NCBI RefSeq assembly: GCF_005405885.1 | Contig: NZ_BJFL01000022.1 | Span: 1 to 64,000, forward strand | DNA length: 64,000 nt | Direction: 5' to 3' | Source: Gandjariella thermophila | GTDB taxonomy: Bacteria; Actinomycetota; Actinomycetes; Mycobacteriales; Pseudonocardiaceae | Part shown: piece by piece, positions 18,006 through 26,460 of the stretch | How the letters are laid out: every line of letters starts with the position of its first letter | How positions within the stretch are numbered: position 1 is the stretch's first letter | The notes under the pieces: model-generated | Database searches by the model: none | Told to the model about the DNA's origin: nothing | Seen by the model: the letters and a program-made list of their open reading frames with translations, nothing else | Position numbers and translations under genes: made by a program

Positions 18006-18722
18006 GTGCACCTAGCCGGAGACCACTGCGAGACGCCCGCCGCGAGCGACACGACCGTCCCGGTACCGGCCGAACCGGTTCCGCCCGGGCGCCTGTCGGC
18101 GGACGGTTCGCCGTTCCGCCTGCCCGCGCCACCGCGACGGTGGCGACCGCGGGGTCCGGTCGCGGTGGACGCCGCGGTCGCGCTGTGCTGCGAATGGGTC
18201 GACACCGGCGTGCGCAACGGGGTCGAGCTGTACGGCCCGTTGCCGCCCGCTGGCGCCGCCGCCACCCGACCGCGGTCGCGGCGTGCTCGGTCGCGCTGGT
18301 TCCGTTCGTGCTCCCGCTGTTCTCCACGCTGCCCGTCTGCCTGAACTCCTGGCCAGGTGCGGGCGTTCCCGGCCGACCCCGCTCGTCACGTCCACCGCGG
18401 CGGTGCCGATGGTCACCGCGGCGGTGCCGTGGCTGCAGCGGGGCGAGGCGCAGGGCCAGGTGGCCAACGCCGCGTTCGTCGCCGGGTTCACCGTGGTGGT
18501 GCCGGGGATGCCCGGGCGCAGCACGCACGGCGCGCCGGCCTCCTGGTGGTGCGGGACGCGGCCGGCCGCACCCGGGACCATCGCGACCTCGGCGGCGGCA
18601 CCATCCAGGTCGACCTGCGCCGCGGCGAGGAGACCGTGGTGTACCGGGCCGGCGACCGGCCGCACCTCGAGGTCGGCCCGGTGCCGTGCGCCCCGGCCGA
18701 CCCGTGGGGCCTGCCGAGCTGA
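18006..18722 (+). pseudogene. Disrupted membrane-protein gene with multiple frameshifts
   Basis: Coding-like text continues through 700 nt but hops among all three plus-strand frames. It begins with a Pro-rich cytoplasmic start ending A-V-D-A-A-V-A-L-C-C-E-W-V-D. It then shifts to a membrane-like R-R-R-H-P-T-A-V-A-A-C-S-V-A-L-V, then to A-N-A-A-F-V-A-G-F-T-V-V-V-P. It finishes with a well-formed extracytoplasmic-looking piece (L-L-V-V-R-D-A-A-G-R-T-R-D-H, then V-V-Y-R-A-G-D-R-P-H-L-E-V) and a TGA at 18720. At least three indels are needed to restore one frame. The family is not recognised. Sequencing error is an alternative to decay, though several errors in one gene are less likely. Confidence 0.45.
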
Positions 18723-18728
18723 ACCCCG

Positions 18729-19145
18729 CTAGAACCGGAACACCGGACCGGTCCGCTGGGTGAGCACGCAGCCGTTCGGGTAGGTGGCGGTGTAGGTCAC
18801 CGGCCGGCCGCGCCAGGTGCCATGCGCGCTGGCGGTGACCGGCCGGTACATCATCGGGCAGTACGGGTGTGCGGTGTCACCCGGCAGCCTGTCGAAGTTG
18901 CCCTGCGCGCGGCTGAGGTCGGCGCAGGCCGCGACGGCCGAGGGATGCGTGCCACCGGGCGGGTCACAGTTCAGCTCCGACGTTCGGTTCGCCCCGCCCT
19001 GTTCGGCGACGCTGAGCAGCAACATGGCCCTCGGCTCGGCGGGGCGGGTCGCCGCGGTGCCCGGCGCCGCCGTCAGCAGGGTGGTCGCGGTCAGCAGAGC
19101 GGTGCCGGCGAGCAGGGTGCCGGCAGTCGATCTGTGCGGTCTCAT
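18729..19145 (-). CDS. Secreted subtilisin-inhibitor-like protease inhibitor (SSI family)
   Basis: A 138-aa protein with a Sec signal peptide (M-R-P-H-R-S-T, then an Ala/Leu/Thr core, cleavage near A-P-G-T-A-A). The mature part has the SSI hallmarks: C-D-P-P-G-G-T-H-P, A-C-A-D-L, C-P-M-M-Y-R-P-V, G-x-W-x-G-R-P-V-T-Y and a terminal G-P-V-F-R-F. The four Cys would form two disulfides. The reactive-site P1 residue aligned with SSI is Met, which favours subtilisin-like targets. It diverges from a secreted HNH protein, and a strong palindrome lies between them. Possible targets include the organism's own exported proteases, but no subtilase is encoded here. Confidence 0.92.
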   Translation of the reverse strand: MRPHRSTAGTLLAGTALLTATTLLTAAPGTAATRPAEPRAMLLLSVAEQGGANRTSELNCDPPGGTHPSAVAACADLSRAQGNFDRLPGDTAHPYCPMMYRPVTASAHGTWRGRPVTYTATYPNGCVLTQRTGPVFRF

Positions 19146-19252
19146 GCGTCCACAGTGGACCGCCTTGGCGGGATCCGGGTACGCCGACCATGCCAACGGG
19201 TGTCACCCGGCAAGGGTCACGAATGCGTCGCGACGCCGGGAACCCCACCAAG

Positions 19253-19273
19253 GTTCGTTAACAATTAACGAAC
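19253..19273. promoter_or_regulatory. Palindromic operator-like site between SSI and HNH genes
   Basis: A perfect inverted repeat with arms GTTCGTTAA and TTAACGAAC and a 3-nt centre CAA. It is strikingly AT-rich for this genome. It lies 74 nt upstream of the HNH gene and 108 nt upstream of the SSI gene, in the divergent control region. The size and symmetry suit a dimeric repressor such as TetR, LacI or MarR. The cognate regulator is not encoded nearby. Confidence 0.6.
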
Positions 19274-19346
19274 TATTCCTTGTCTGCGGTTTATTAGCAA
19301 CGGTACCTGATACCGGGACGGAGAACCGTCGACAAGGAGGATCACC

Positions 19347-19862
19347 ATGCACCGGCTTCCCGCGCTCACCCTGTCCGCAGTCCTTGCCGTGGCCGGCATC
19401 GCCGCCACCGGCCTGAGCGAGGCTGCTCCCTCGGCCGCCGCGGCCCAGCAGTGCACGATCGTGAACGGCCGGGCCGACGCCTCGTGCACCCCCGGGTCGT
19501 TCAACCCGGACGTCACCCAGGACACCATCAACCACACCATCTGCGTGTCGGGTTGGACATCCACCGTTCGGCCGCCCGCGTCGTACACAACGTCGTTGAA
19601 GGAGCAGCAGAAGCCGCTCTACGGCGAGGCTGGCGTGCCCAACTCGGAACTGGAGGAGGACCACCTCGTCCCGCTGGAACTCGGTGGCGCGCCGCGCGAC
19701 CCGCGCAACCTCTGGCCGGAGCCGCGGGCGGAGGTCGCCACCTCCGGGCAGGCCGCGGAGGACAAGGACAAGGAGGAGAACGCCCTGAAGAAGGCGGTGT
19801 GCGCCGGTTCCATGACGCTGGCCGCCGCCCGGCAGAAGATTCTCGCCGACTGGACCCACTGA
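19347..19862 (+). CDS. Secreted HNH-nuclease-like protein
   Basis: A 171-aa protein with a signal peptide (cleavage near A-A-A-A-Q-Q-C). The mature domain has P-G-S-F-N-P-D-V-T-Q-D-T-I, T-I-C-V-S-G-W-T, then the HNH-like core E-D-H-L-V-P-L-E-L-G-G-A-P and N-L-W-P-E-P. Known relatives are exported HNH-fold proteins of unproven activity; nuclease function is inferred from the E-D-H and N-L-W elements. AAGGAGG sits ideally before the ATG. It is convergent with the SGNH esterase gene, and a shared terminator lies between them. Confidence 0.88.
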   Translation: MHRLPALTLSAVLAVAGIAATGLSEAAPSAAAAQQCTIVNGRADASCTPGSFNPDVTQDTINHTICVSGWTSTVRPPASYTTSLKEQQKPLYGEAGVPNSELEEDHLVPLELGGAPRDPRNLWPEPRAEVATSGQAAEDKDKEENALKKAVCAGSMTLAAARQKILADWTH

Positions 19863-19873
19863 CCGGCTGACCG

Positions 19874-19930
19874 TTCGGCGGGCTGAATGCGCCCCCGGCG
19901 AACACCGGAACGCGCATCCAGCCCGCCGAA
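19874..19930. terminator. Bidirectional hairpin terminator
   Basis: A long inverted repeat between convergent genes. The outer arms TTCGGCGGGCTG and CAGCCCGCCGAA (12 bp) are followed, after a one-base mismatch, by inner arms ATGCGC and GCGCAT. It begins 12 nt after the HNH gene stop and ends 10 nt before the esterase stop, so it can serve both transcripts. Confidence 0.8.
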
Positions 19931-19939
19931 TGCGGTGGA

Positions 19940-20860
19940 TCAGGCGCTCGGCAGCGGCGCGCTCGCGGCGCCGAGCGCGCCGAGCACGGCGCCGGCCACC
20001 GCCGCCATGCCCGCCGCGTTGGGATGCACCGGGAACGCCGGCGAGGTCGGGATCAGACCCTCCACCCATCGGGCGGCCGGTGCCTCACACACGTCGTGGC
20101 CGGAGGAGGCCGGGTACGGGTCGACGAACCCGGCGTGGTGCGCCACGGCCTGGGCGCCCAGCATGGCGTTCAGTTGCCGTTCCACGCCGTCCAGGTACGG
20201 CACGTCGCCGCGGGCGAACGGCGCCAGCGGCCAGCATCCCCGGCCCTCCGGCAGGATCCGCAGGTAGCCGACCAGCAGCACGCGCGCCCTCGGCGAGCGC
20301 CGGTGGATGCCGTCCAGCACGCGGGCGATCTTCGGCGCGGTGGCGGCGATCCGCGCCGCCAACTCGTCCGTGCCGTCCTTCTCGGTGTACTGCTCCCGGC
20401 ACGGTGCGCCGAGTGGGTTGACCAGGCTGGCCGCGGCGCAGCGCAGCACGATGTCGCTGAACCCGATGTCGTTCCCGCCGATGGTCACGGTGACCAGCCG
20501 GGTGTCCGGCCGCAGCGCGTCGAACTGCGGCGGGTTGCTGCCGAACAGGATGGACTGCGACTCGGTCATGTCGGCGGTGGTGGCGCCGCCGCAACTCGCG
20601 TCCGAGAACGCGGTGACGTGCAGCGCCTTCGCCACCAGCGAGGGGTAGTTGCGGTCGGAACGGAAGCAGCCCACCGGATCGGTGCGCTGGTAGGGGATGA
20701 ACGGTCCGGAGGCGTACGAGTCGCCCAGGGCGACATAGCCGGAGTACGGGTTGCTCGCCGCCGCCACGCCGGGCGTGCCGAGCAGGAGTCCGAAGAGGAC
20801 GGTGAGGGCGCCGAGCACGGTCAGTGATCGGCGTCTGGCCACGGTGACAGGGCCGCTCAT
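19940..20860 (-). CDS. Secreted SGNH-family lipase/esterase
   Basis: A 306-aa protein with a Sec signal peptide (R-R-R-S-L-T-V-L, then a hydrophobic core, cleavage after A-A-A). The mature enzyme opens Y-V-A-L-G-D-S-Y-A-S-G with the nucleophile Ser. The oxyanion Gly/Asn follow in T-I-G-G-N-D-I-G-F, and the catalytic His is in F-P-V-H-P-N-A-A-G. Paired Cys suggest disulfides, as in the Streptomyces SGNH lipases. The ATG at 20860 is preferred, with GAGGTT upstream, over an ATG six codons earlier. It probably cleaves lipid or acyl esters outside the cell. It diverges from an MFS transporter. Confidence 0.92.
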   Translation of the reverse strand: MSGPVTVARRRSLTVLGALTVLFGLLLGTPGVAAASNPYSGYVALGDSYASGPFIPYQRTDPVGCFRSDRNYPSLVAKALHVTAFSDASCGGATTADMTESQSILFGSNPPQFDALRPDTRLVTVTIGGNDIGFSDIVLRCAAASLVNPLGAPCREQYTEKDGTDELAARIAATAPKIARVLDGIHRRSPRARVLLVGYLRILPEGRGCWPLAPFARGDVPYLDGVERQLNAMLGAQAVAHHAGFVDPYPASSGHDVCEAPAARWVEGLIPTSPAFPVHPNAAGMAAVAGAVLGALGAASAPLPSA

Positions 20861-21068
20861 GGCAACCTCGCTACGCACGAGTAGTGGCAGGCCGACTGAT
20901 CGTTACCGTTACCCGACGTATCGTCAACACTCCGTAGGGTGATTACCGGTGAGGAGATACGGCCGTCGGGCCGGACGGCCCAGCCGGCAGCGCCGGTTCG
21001 GCGCAGTGACACCGTCCGCCGAAGGCGGCCACCCTGGAACGCGGCGGCAGACCGGAAACGAGGGACAC

Positions 21069-22373
21069 ATGGCGAACGAGGTGCGCCGGGCGGCGCTGGC
21101 CAGTTCGGTGGGCAACGCGATCGAGTTCTACGACTTCCTCATCTACGGCACGGCCTCCGCGGTGGCGTTCAACCGGCTGTTCTTCCCCGGCAGCGACCCG
21201 CGGGTGGGCACGCTGCTGGCGTTCGCCACGTTCGGCGCCGGTTTCCTCGCCCGGCCGCTGGGCGGCGCGGTGATCGGCCACTTCGGGGACCTGCTGGGCC
21301 GCAAGGCGATGCTGGTGCTCACCCTGACCGCGACCGGCACCTGCACCACGCTGATCGGCCTGCTGCCGGGCTACGCCTCGATCGGCGTGTGGGCGCCGCT
21401 GCTGCTCGTGGTGCTGCGCGTGGTGCAGGGCTTCTTCCTCGGCGGGGAGCAGGGCGGCGCGGCCCTGATGGCGGTGGAGCACGCGCCCACCGGCCGCGCC
21501 GGCTGGTACGGCAGCTGGACGTTCCTCGGTTCGCCGCTCGGCCTGGTGCTGGCCACCGGGGCGTTCGCCGCGGCCACCGCCGTCTCCGGGTCGGAGTTCC
21601 TGCGCTGGGGCTGGCGGCTGCCGTTCCTGGCCAGCGTGCTGCTCGTCGCGGTGGGCCTGTACGTGCGGCTCGGACTGGCGGAAAGCCCGGTGTTCCAGCG
21701 GGTCCCGCGGCAGGGCCGCAGCCGGATGCCGGTGGTGGAGGTGCTGCGCGGGTCGTGGCACCGGGTGCTGCTCGGCGCCGGGGTGAACATCGGGTTCAAC
21801 GCGTTCATCTTCGTGCTGGCCACGTTCGCGCTGTCGTACGGCACCACCAGCCTCGGGCTGCCCCGTTCGACGCTGCTCGACGCGAGCCTGGCCGGCGGGA
21901 TCGCGCAGGCGGTCGCCGTGCTCGCGTTCGCCCGGCTGTCGGACCGGCTGGGCCGGCTGCCGGTGATGCTCGGCGGCGCGGTGTTCCTGGCCGCGTTCGC
22001 CTTTCCGCTGTTCTCGCTGCTGGACACCCGGCAGCCGGCCCTGGTGGCGGTGGCCCTGGTGGTCGGGTATGCCGGCTCGGCGGCGATCTTCGCGCCGATG
22101 CCCGCGTACTACGCGGAACTGTTCGACAGCCGGGTCCGCTACAGCGGGATCTCGGTGAGCTACCAGGTCGGCTCGGTGCTCGGCGGCGGGCTGTCCCCGT
22201 TCGTGGCGGCCGCGTTGCTCGGCGCGGCCGGCGGGCGGGCCTGGCCGGTGGCGCTGTACCTGGTCGGGCTGGCCGGGGTGAGCGCGGCCTGCCTGCTCGG
22301 GCTCGGCGAACCGGCCGCCGGCCGGCCGGGCGCGAGCGTCGGCGCGCCCGCGGCCCGGCCGGCCACCCCCTGA
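21069..22373 (+). CDS. MHS-family (metabolite:H+ symporter) MFS transporter
   Basis: A 434-aa permease with twelve hydrophobic segments. It has the MHS signature start N-A-I-E-F-Y-D-F-L-I-Y-G, the loop G-D-L-L-G-R-K-A-M and R-V-V-Q-G-F-F-L-G-G-E-Q-G-G-A, as in ShiA, ProP and KgtP relatives. It likely imports a small organic acid or osmolyte with protons; the substrate is unknown. The start at 21069 follows GAGGG. Its TGA directly abuts the stop of the convergent monooxygenase gene with no spacer. Confidence 0.92.
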   Translation: MANEVRRAALASSVGNAIEFYDFLIYGTASAVAFNRLFFPGSDPRVGTLLAFATFGAGFLARPLGGAVIGHFGDLLGRKAMLVLTLTATGTCTTLIGLLPGYASIGVWAPLLLVVLRVVQGFFLGGEQGGAALMAVEHAPTGRAGWYGSWTFLGSPLGLVLATGAFAAATAVSGSEFLRWGWRLPFLASVLLVAVGLYVRLGLAESPVFQRVPRQGRSRMPVVEVLRGSWHRVLLGAGVNIGFNAFIFVLATFALSYGTTSLGLPRSTLLDASLAGGIAQAVAVLAFARLSDRLGRLPVMLGGAVFLAAFAFPLFSLLDTRQPALVAVALVVGYAGSAAIFAPMPAYYAELFDSRVRYSGISVSYQVGSVLGGGLSPFVAAALLGAAGGRAWPVALYLVGLAGVSAACLLGLGEPAAGRPGASVGAPAARPATP

Positions 22374-23987
22374 TCAGGCCGCCCTGGCCACGTTCCCCCG
22401 GTCGAGCAGCCGGGACAGCACGCCGTGCAGCGTGGTGAACGGGTCGCGGACCTCGTGCGCCGACCGCCAGGCGACGATCCCGTCCGGCCGAACGAGGCTG
22501 GCTCCGCCGCTGCCGATGCCGTACCGGCGGCCGAGCGCGTCGTCCGGGTCGAGCAGCCGCGGCTCCAGCCCGTGCGCCCGCAGCGGGACACCGAGCCGCG
22601 CCGCGGCGTGCTGCGCCGCCTGGTGCCACACCCCACCCTCGGCGCCGGTCAGCAGCACCCACTCCGGCCCGAACAGGTCCACTGTGGACACCTCGGTGCC
22701 GTCTCGCAGCAGCCGGACGTGCGGCGCGCGGAACCCGGGCCGGCCGCTCGGCCGGAACGGGTCCTCCACCATCGCCGGGTCGTCGTCCTCGGCCAGCACG
22801 GCGTTCGACCGGTAGCGGAAGCCGAGCACCAGCTTCAGGTAGCCGACCGGCTCGGCGACGCCGTCCAGGGACAGTCCCGGCGCCATCCGCTCCGCGTAGT
22901 TGTGCAGCGACTCGGCCACCACCAGCTCCGCGACGGGCGCGCGCTCCGCCTGGTAGGAGTCCAGCAGGCCACCTCCGGCCTCGCCGCGCAGCACCGCGGC
23001 CAGCTTCCAGGCCAGGTCGTAGCCGTCCTGCACGGCGGTGTTGCCGCCCAGGCCGCCCGTCGGCGGGGTGACCTTGGCGGCGTCCCCGGCCAGGAACACC
23101 CGGCCGGACCGGAACGAGTCCGCGATCCGCGCCGCCATCTCCCAGGACTGCACGCTGAGCAGCTCCGGCCGTAACCCGGGCTCACCGGTCGCGGTGCGGA
23201 TCAGCTCGACGCACCGCTCGGCGGTGAACTCGTCCCGCGACTCGCCCCGCCCCGGGTGGTACTCGACGGACAGCAGGTACCGGCCGGCCACCCCGGTGCT
23301 GCTGAACGCCCCGGTGAAGGTCGGGTTTCTCAGGTAGTACAGGCACGTACCGGGCTCTTCCGGCAGTTCGGGCAGGTCCGCCTCGAAGATCATCCCGATG
23401 TGGTGGGCCAGCGAACCGTGCCCGTGCCGGCCGATGCCCAGCCACTCCCGGATGCGGCTGCGGTTACCGTCCGCGGCGACCAGGTAGTCGGCCCGGACCG
23501 TGTCGACCCGCTCGCTGGGCAGGTGCAGCAGCCGGGCCGTGACGCTGTCCGGGTCCTGCGCGAGGGACACCAACTCGGTGTCGAACCGGATTTCGGCACC
23601 CAGTTCCCGCGCGCGGGCCAGCAGGATCGGCTCCACCCGGTCCTGCGTGGCCATGCCCCACGGGGCCGGCGAGATCGACGCGGTGTCCGCGTCGGCGAGG
23701 CTCTGCACGAGCGTTCGGAACACCGGGCCGCGCCGGCTCTCCGCGATCCGGATGGTCAACTCGCTCCGCGCGGTGCCGCTCGCGGCGAGCACCGCGCCGG
23801 CGACGCCGCCGATCCGCAGCAGTTCCATCGTGCGCGGGTTCTGCCCGGCCGCCCGCGGATGTACCGAGGTGCCCGCATGCCGCTCCACGACCAGCACCTC
23901 GACGCCGCGCTGCGCCAGGAACATCGCCGTGGACAGCCCGGCGAGCCCCGCCCCCACCACGAGCACCTGCACCCGATGTTCGCCCAT
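22374..23987 (-). CDS. FAD-dependent aromatic-ring monooxygenase
   Basis: A 537-aa flavoprotein of the polyketide/phenol hydroxylase type. It has N-terminal V-L-V-V-G-A-G-L-A-G-L-S, the D-G motif L-V-A-A-D-G-N-R-S, and the G-D motif V-F-L-A-G-D-A-A-K-V-T-P-P-T-G-G. A C-terminal thioredoxin-like domain ends S-L-V-R-P-D-G-I-V-A-W-R. Such enzymes hydroxylate aromatic or polyketide substrates with NAD(P)H and O2. No other biosynthetic genes are adjacent, so it is more likely catabolic or a xenobiotic/antibiotic modifier. The ATG at 23987 has a strong GGGAGG. The promoter carries an AT-rich palindrome suited to a MarR-type repressor. Confidence 0.92.
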   Translation of the reverse strand: MGEHRVQVLVVGAGLAGLSTAMFLAQRGVEVLVVERHAGTSVHPRAAGQNPRTMELLRIGGVAGAVLAASGTARSELTIRIAESRRGPVFRTLVQSLADADTASISPAPWGMATQDRVEPILLARARELGAEIRFDTELVSLAQDPDSVTARLLHLPSERVDTVRADYLVAADGNRSRIREWLGIGRHGHGSLAHHIGMIFEADLPELPEEPGTCLYYLRNPTFTGAFSSTGVAGRYLLSVEYHPGRGESRDEFTAERCVELIRTATGEPGLRPELLSVQSWEMAARIADSFRSGRVFLAGDAAKVTPPTGGLGGNTAVQDGYDLAWKLAAVLRGEAGGGLLDSYQAERAPVAELVVAESLHNYAERMAPGLSLDGVAEPVGYLKLVLGFRYRSNAVLAEDDDPAMVEDPFRPSGRPGFRAPHVRLLRDGTEVSTVDLFGPEWVLLTGAEGGVWHQAAQHAAARLGVPLRAHGLEPRLLDPDDALGRRYGIGSGGASLVRPDGIVAWRSAHEVRDPFTTLHGVLSRLLDRGNVARAA

Positions 23988-24013
23988 GATTCCTCCCACC
24001 CTCGAACCCAAAG

Positions 24014-24036
24014 TATCTTAGCAATAAAGATATCTT
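24014..24036. promoter_or_regulatory. MarR-type operator-like palindromes upstream of the monooxygenase
   Basis: TATCTT at 24014-24019 pairs with AAGATA at 24027-24032, and the overlapping AAGATATCTT (24027-24036) is itself a perfect palindrome. It lies 27 nt upstream of the monooxygenase start, where a repressor would block transcription. TATCTT/AAGATA arms are typical of actinobacterial MarR-family operators. No marR gene is found beside it. Confidence 0.5.
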
Positions 24037-24049
24037 GCGCAAGAGGGTT

Positions 24050-24217
24050 CTACCGGGAGACGCGAGCGGCCCGGGAGATCCGGCCCCAGGGCTTGACCAC
24101 CGCGAGCGCGGTGGCCACCAGCAGCAGCGTCGACCCCACGGAGAGCACGCCCGCCGCCGTAGCGAAGCCGCGCTCGAACTCGCCCCCGTGGGGTCGGCCG
24201 CGCTCCGCGGTAGCCCG
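24050..24217 (-). pseudogene. C-terminal fragment of a small membrane protein
   Basis: Directly after the stop of the secreted-protein gene, a minus-strand frame with no start codon reads G-E-F-E-R-G-F-A-T-A-A-G-V-L-S-V-G, a hydrophobic helix, then V-K-P-W-G-R and a TAG at 24052-24050. This looks like the last helix of a DUF3995-like membrane protein whose front was deleted. A programmed or error-based fusion is possible but unlikely. Low confidence in the family. Confidence 0.35.
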
Positions 24218-25168
24218 TCACGACGTGCGGAACCGCCACGTCTTGCTGTCGATGACGACGCAGATGCCGGGGGACATGACGATCACCCGCAGCGTGCCGT
24301 CCCGCCCGTCGTAGTCGATGCCCTCCACCTCGAAGTCGCCCGAGCACGCGCTCTCCAGCGGCAACCGGCCCAGCGCGGTGACGTGCCCGGTCACGTCGCT
24401 CCCGCCGGGCGGGGCGGCGAGGTCGATCCGCAGCAGCGGCTTGGTGACGCCGAACAGCGACCCGTCCGGGTCGTCCGAGGAGCACAGCAGCCGGGTGGCC
24501 GAGACGAAGTCGCAGCCCTGCACGTCGCGCACCGGATGATCCAGCCGGATGGCGAACGCGTACGGCAGGTTCCTCGTCGGATCGGTGTCGGCGATGCCCG
24601 GGCTGGGATAGCCGAGCAGGCGGTCCATCGTGCCCCACTCACCGGAGACCAGCCAGCGGCCGTCCATGGACAGCGTGGCGAACGAGTTGTTCGGCGCCTC
24701 CCAGGACTCCAGCGCGTGTACGTACTCCGACCACGTGCCGTCCGGCGCCTGGACGCGGAACATCTTCGCCCCGTTGCCGTCGCTCTGGTACGGCTCCACG
24801 TAGAAGCCCAGCCGCGAACCCGGGTCGCCGACGTGGTTCCAGCCGCGGGCGGCGTCGTCGGCCGGGATCGTGCCCACCCCGGTGTAGCGGATGAAGCCAC
24901 CGTCCGGCCGCACCACGGTGGCCAGCCCCTGGCTCTCGTCCAGCGGCCGTGCCCGATCGGATCCGATCGGCGTCCACGGTCCCACGGCGTTCGCCGCGAA
25001 CGCGGTCGCCGGTAACACCGCGGCCGCCGCCACCGCCAGCACGCTCGCCACCGCGAGCCGGCTCCACCCTGCCCTGCGCCGCATGCCCGCCGATCGCGGG
25101 ACATCGCGGGCCTGGCGGCCCGGGCGCGCGGCGTGTTCGTCGTGCCGGTTGCGGCGGGATGCGGTCAT
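24218..25168 (-). CDS. Secreted protein of unknown function, possible beta-propeller
   Basis: A 316-aa protein. It starts at an ATG with GGGAGG, has an unusually long Arg/His-rich n-region (about 30 residues), then a hydrophobic segment ending A-T-A-F-A-A. The mature part is rich in G-D, W and Y with recurring blade-like strands (R-P-D-G-G-F-I-R-Y, A-P-D-G-T-W-S-E-Y, S-M-D-G-R-W-L-V). Four Cys could form disulfides. No catalytic motif is recognised. It diverges from the nickel permease. Confidence 0.8.
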   Translation of the reverse strand: MTASRRNRHDEHAARPGRQARDVPRSAGMRRRAGWSRLAVASVLAVAAAAVLPATAFAANAVGPWTPIGSDRARPLDESQGLATVVRPDGGFIRYTGVGTIPADDAARGWNHVGDPGSRLGFYVEPYQSDGNGAKMFRVQAPDGTWSEYVHALESWEAPNNSFATLSMDGRWLVSGEWGTMDRLLGYPSPGIADTDPTRNLPYAFAIRLDHPVRDVQGCDFVSATRLLCSSDDPDGSLFGVTKPLLRIDLAAPPGGSDVTGHVTALGRLPLESACSGDFEVEGIDYDGRDGTLRVIVMSPGICVVIDSKTWRFRTS

Positions 25169-25287
25169 CGGCGACCTCCCGAGTGAACTCGTTCGGCGGC
25201 GGGTCCTGCCTACCGTGACGTCGATCACTCGGACAGGTCCGTTCGTCGGTTGACATCAACTCGGTGCGCGAGGGCGCCCGGGCACTG

Positions 25288-25304
25288 TTGCAAAAAAGTG
25301 GCAA
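25288..25304 (+). promoter_or_regulatory. Nur-like (nickel-responsive Fur-family) box
   Basis: TTGCAA, five bases, then TGGCAA. The Streptomyces Nur box as I know it is TTGCAA-N5-TTGCAA, so this differs by one base. It overlaps a second inverted repeat TGGCA-AG-TGCCA (25299-25310). It lies 46 nt upstream of the nickel/cobalt permease start, the expected place for nickel-dependent repression of uptake. Confidence 0.65.
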
Positions 25305-25350
25305 GTGCCAGATCCTGTCTGTAGTCACCCGAACGCGTGGGAGGGCAGGC

Positions 25351-26457
25351 ATGGCGGCGGAGGCAGGCACATCTCGCCGGGGCATCCGGCTGGGCCGGCG
25401 CGAGTGGGCGGGAGTCGGCGGCATGGCCGGCTTCGTCGCCCTGCTGCACGTGCTGGGCTGGGGAACGCTCGCGCTCGTCGTCGCGCCGCACCACTACGCG
25501 CTGGGCAGCGGCGGCGTGTTCGGCCTGGGCCTGGGGCTGGCCGCCTACACCCTGGGCATGCGGCACGCCTTCGACGCCGACCACATCGCGGCCATCGACA
25601 ACACCACGCGGAAGCTGATGGCCGACGGCCGCCGCCCGCTGTCCACCGGGTTCTGGTTCTCCCTGGGGCACTCGACGATCGTGTTCGGGATGTGCGTGCT
25701 GCTCGGCGTCGGCGTGCGCGCGGTCGCCGGCGAGGCCACCGACGAGGCCTCGCCGCTGCACGAGGTCGGCGGGCTGATCGGCACCCTGGTCTCCGGGGTG
25801 TTCCTGCTGCTGATCGGGATCATCAACCTGGTCGTGCTGGCCGGGATCGTCCGGGTGTTCCGGCGGATGCGCCGCGGCGAGTTCGACGAGCGGGAACTGG
25901 AGCGCCGGCTCGACGAGCGGGGCTTCCTCAACCGGTTCCTGGGCGGGGTGACCAGGGCGATCCGCGCGCCGTGGCAGATGTACCCGCTGGGCATGCTGTT
26001 CGGGCTCGGCTTCGACACGTTCACCGAGATCTCGCTGCTGGTACTGGCCGGGGGCGCGGCCGCGGTGAACCTGCCCTGGTACGCGATCCTCACGCTGCCG
26101 GTGCTGTTCGCCGCCGGGATGAGCCTGCTCGACTCGATCGACGGCTGCTTCATGAACTTCGCCTACGGCTGGGCGTTCGCCAATCCGGTGCGCAAGGTGT
26201 TCTACAACATCACGGTGACGGCGCTGTCCGTGGCGGTCGCCCTGGTGATCGGCATGGTGGAACTGCTCGGGCTGGTCGCGGAGAAGCTGGACGTGCACCG
26301 TGGCCCGCTGGCGTGGCTCGCCGGCCTGGACCTCAACGCGGTCGGCTACGGCGTGGTCGGCCTGTTCGTGGTCACCTGGCTGGTCGCGCTCGCGGTGTAC
26401 CGGCTGGCCCGGGTGGAGGAGCGCTGGTCCGCCGTGGAGCCGGCGGCGGAGACCTGA
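25351..26457 (+). CDS. HoxN/NixA-family nickel/cobalt permease (NiCoT)
   Basis: A 368-aa membrane protein with about eight helices. It carries the NiCoT metal signature R-H-A-F-D-A-D-H-I-A-A-I-D-N-T-T-R-K and the further family blocks F-W-F-S-L-G-H-S-T, L-G-F-D-T-F-T-E-I and L-D-S-I-D-G. A central charged cytoplasmic loop (R-R-M-R-R-G-E-F-D-E-R-E-L-E-R) is typical. The start at 25351 follows GGGAGGG. It imports Ni2+ or Co2+ for nickel enzymes or cobalamin. The Nur-like box upstream favours nickel. Confidence 0.95.
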   Translation: MAAEAGTSRRGIRLGRREWAGVGGMAGFVALLHVLGWGTLALVVAPHHYALGSGGVFGLGLGLAAYTLGMRHAFDADHIAAIDNTTRKLMADGRRPLSTGFWFSLGHSTIVFGMCVLLGVGVRAVAGEATDEASPLHEVGGLIGTLVSGVFLLLIGIINLVVLAGIVRVFRRMRRGEFDERELERRLDERGFLNRFLGGVTRAIRAPWQMYPLGMLFGLGFDTFTEISLLVLAGGAAAVNLPWYAILTLPVLFAAGMSLLDSIDGCFMNFAYGWAFANPVRKVFYNITVTALSVAVALVIGMVELLGLVAEKLDVHRGPLAWLAGLDLNAVGYGVVGLFVVTWLVALAVYRLARVEERWSAVEPAAET

Positions 26458-26460
26458 CGA

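Noticed and set aside
20880-20935. CGTTAC repeats in the esterase/MFS divergent region
   Set aside because: Two short direct repeats without symmetry; insufficient for an operator call.
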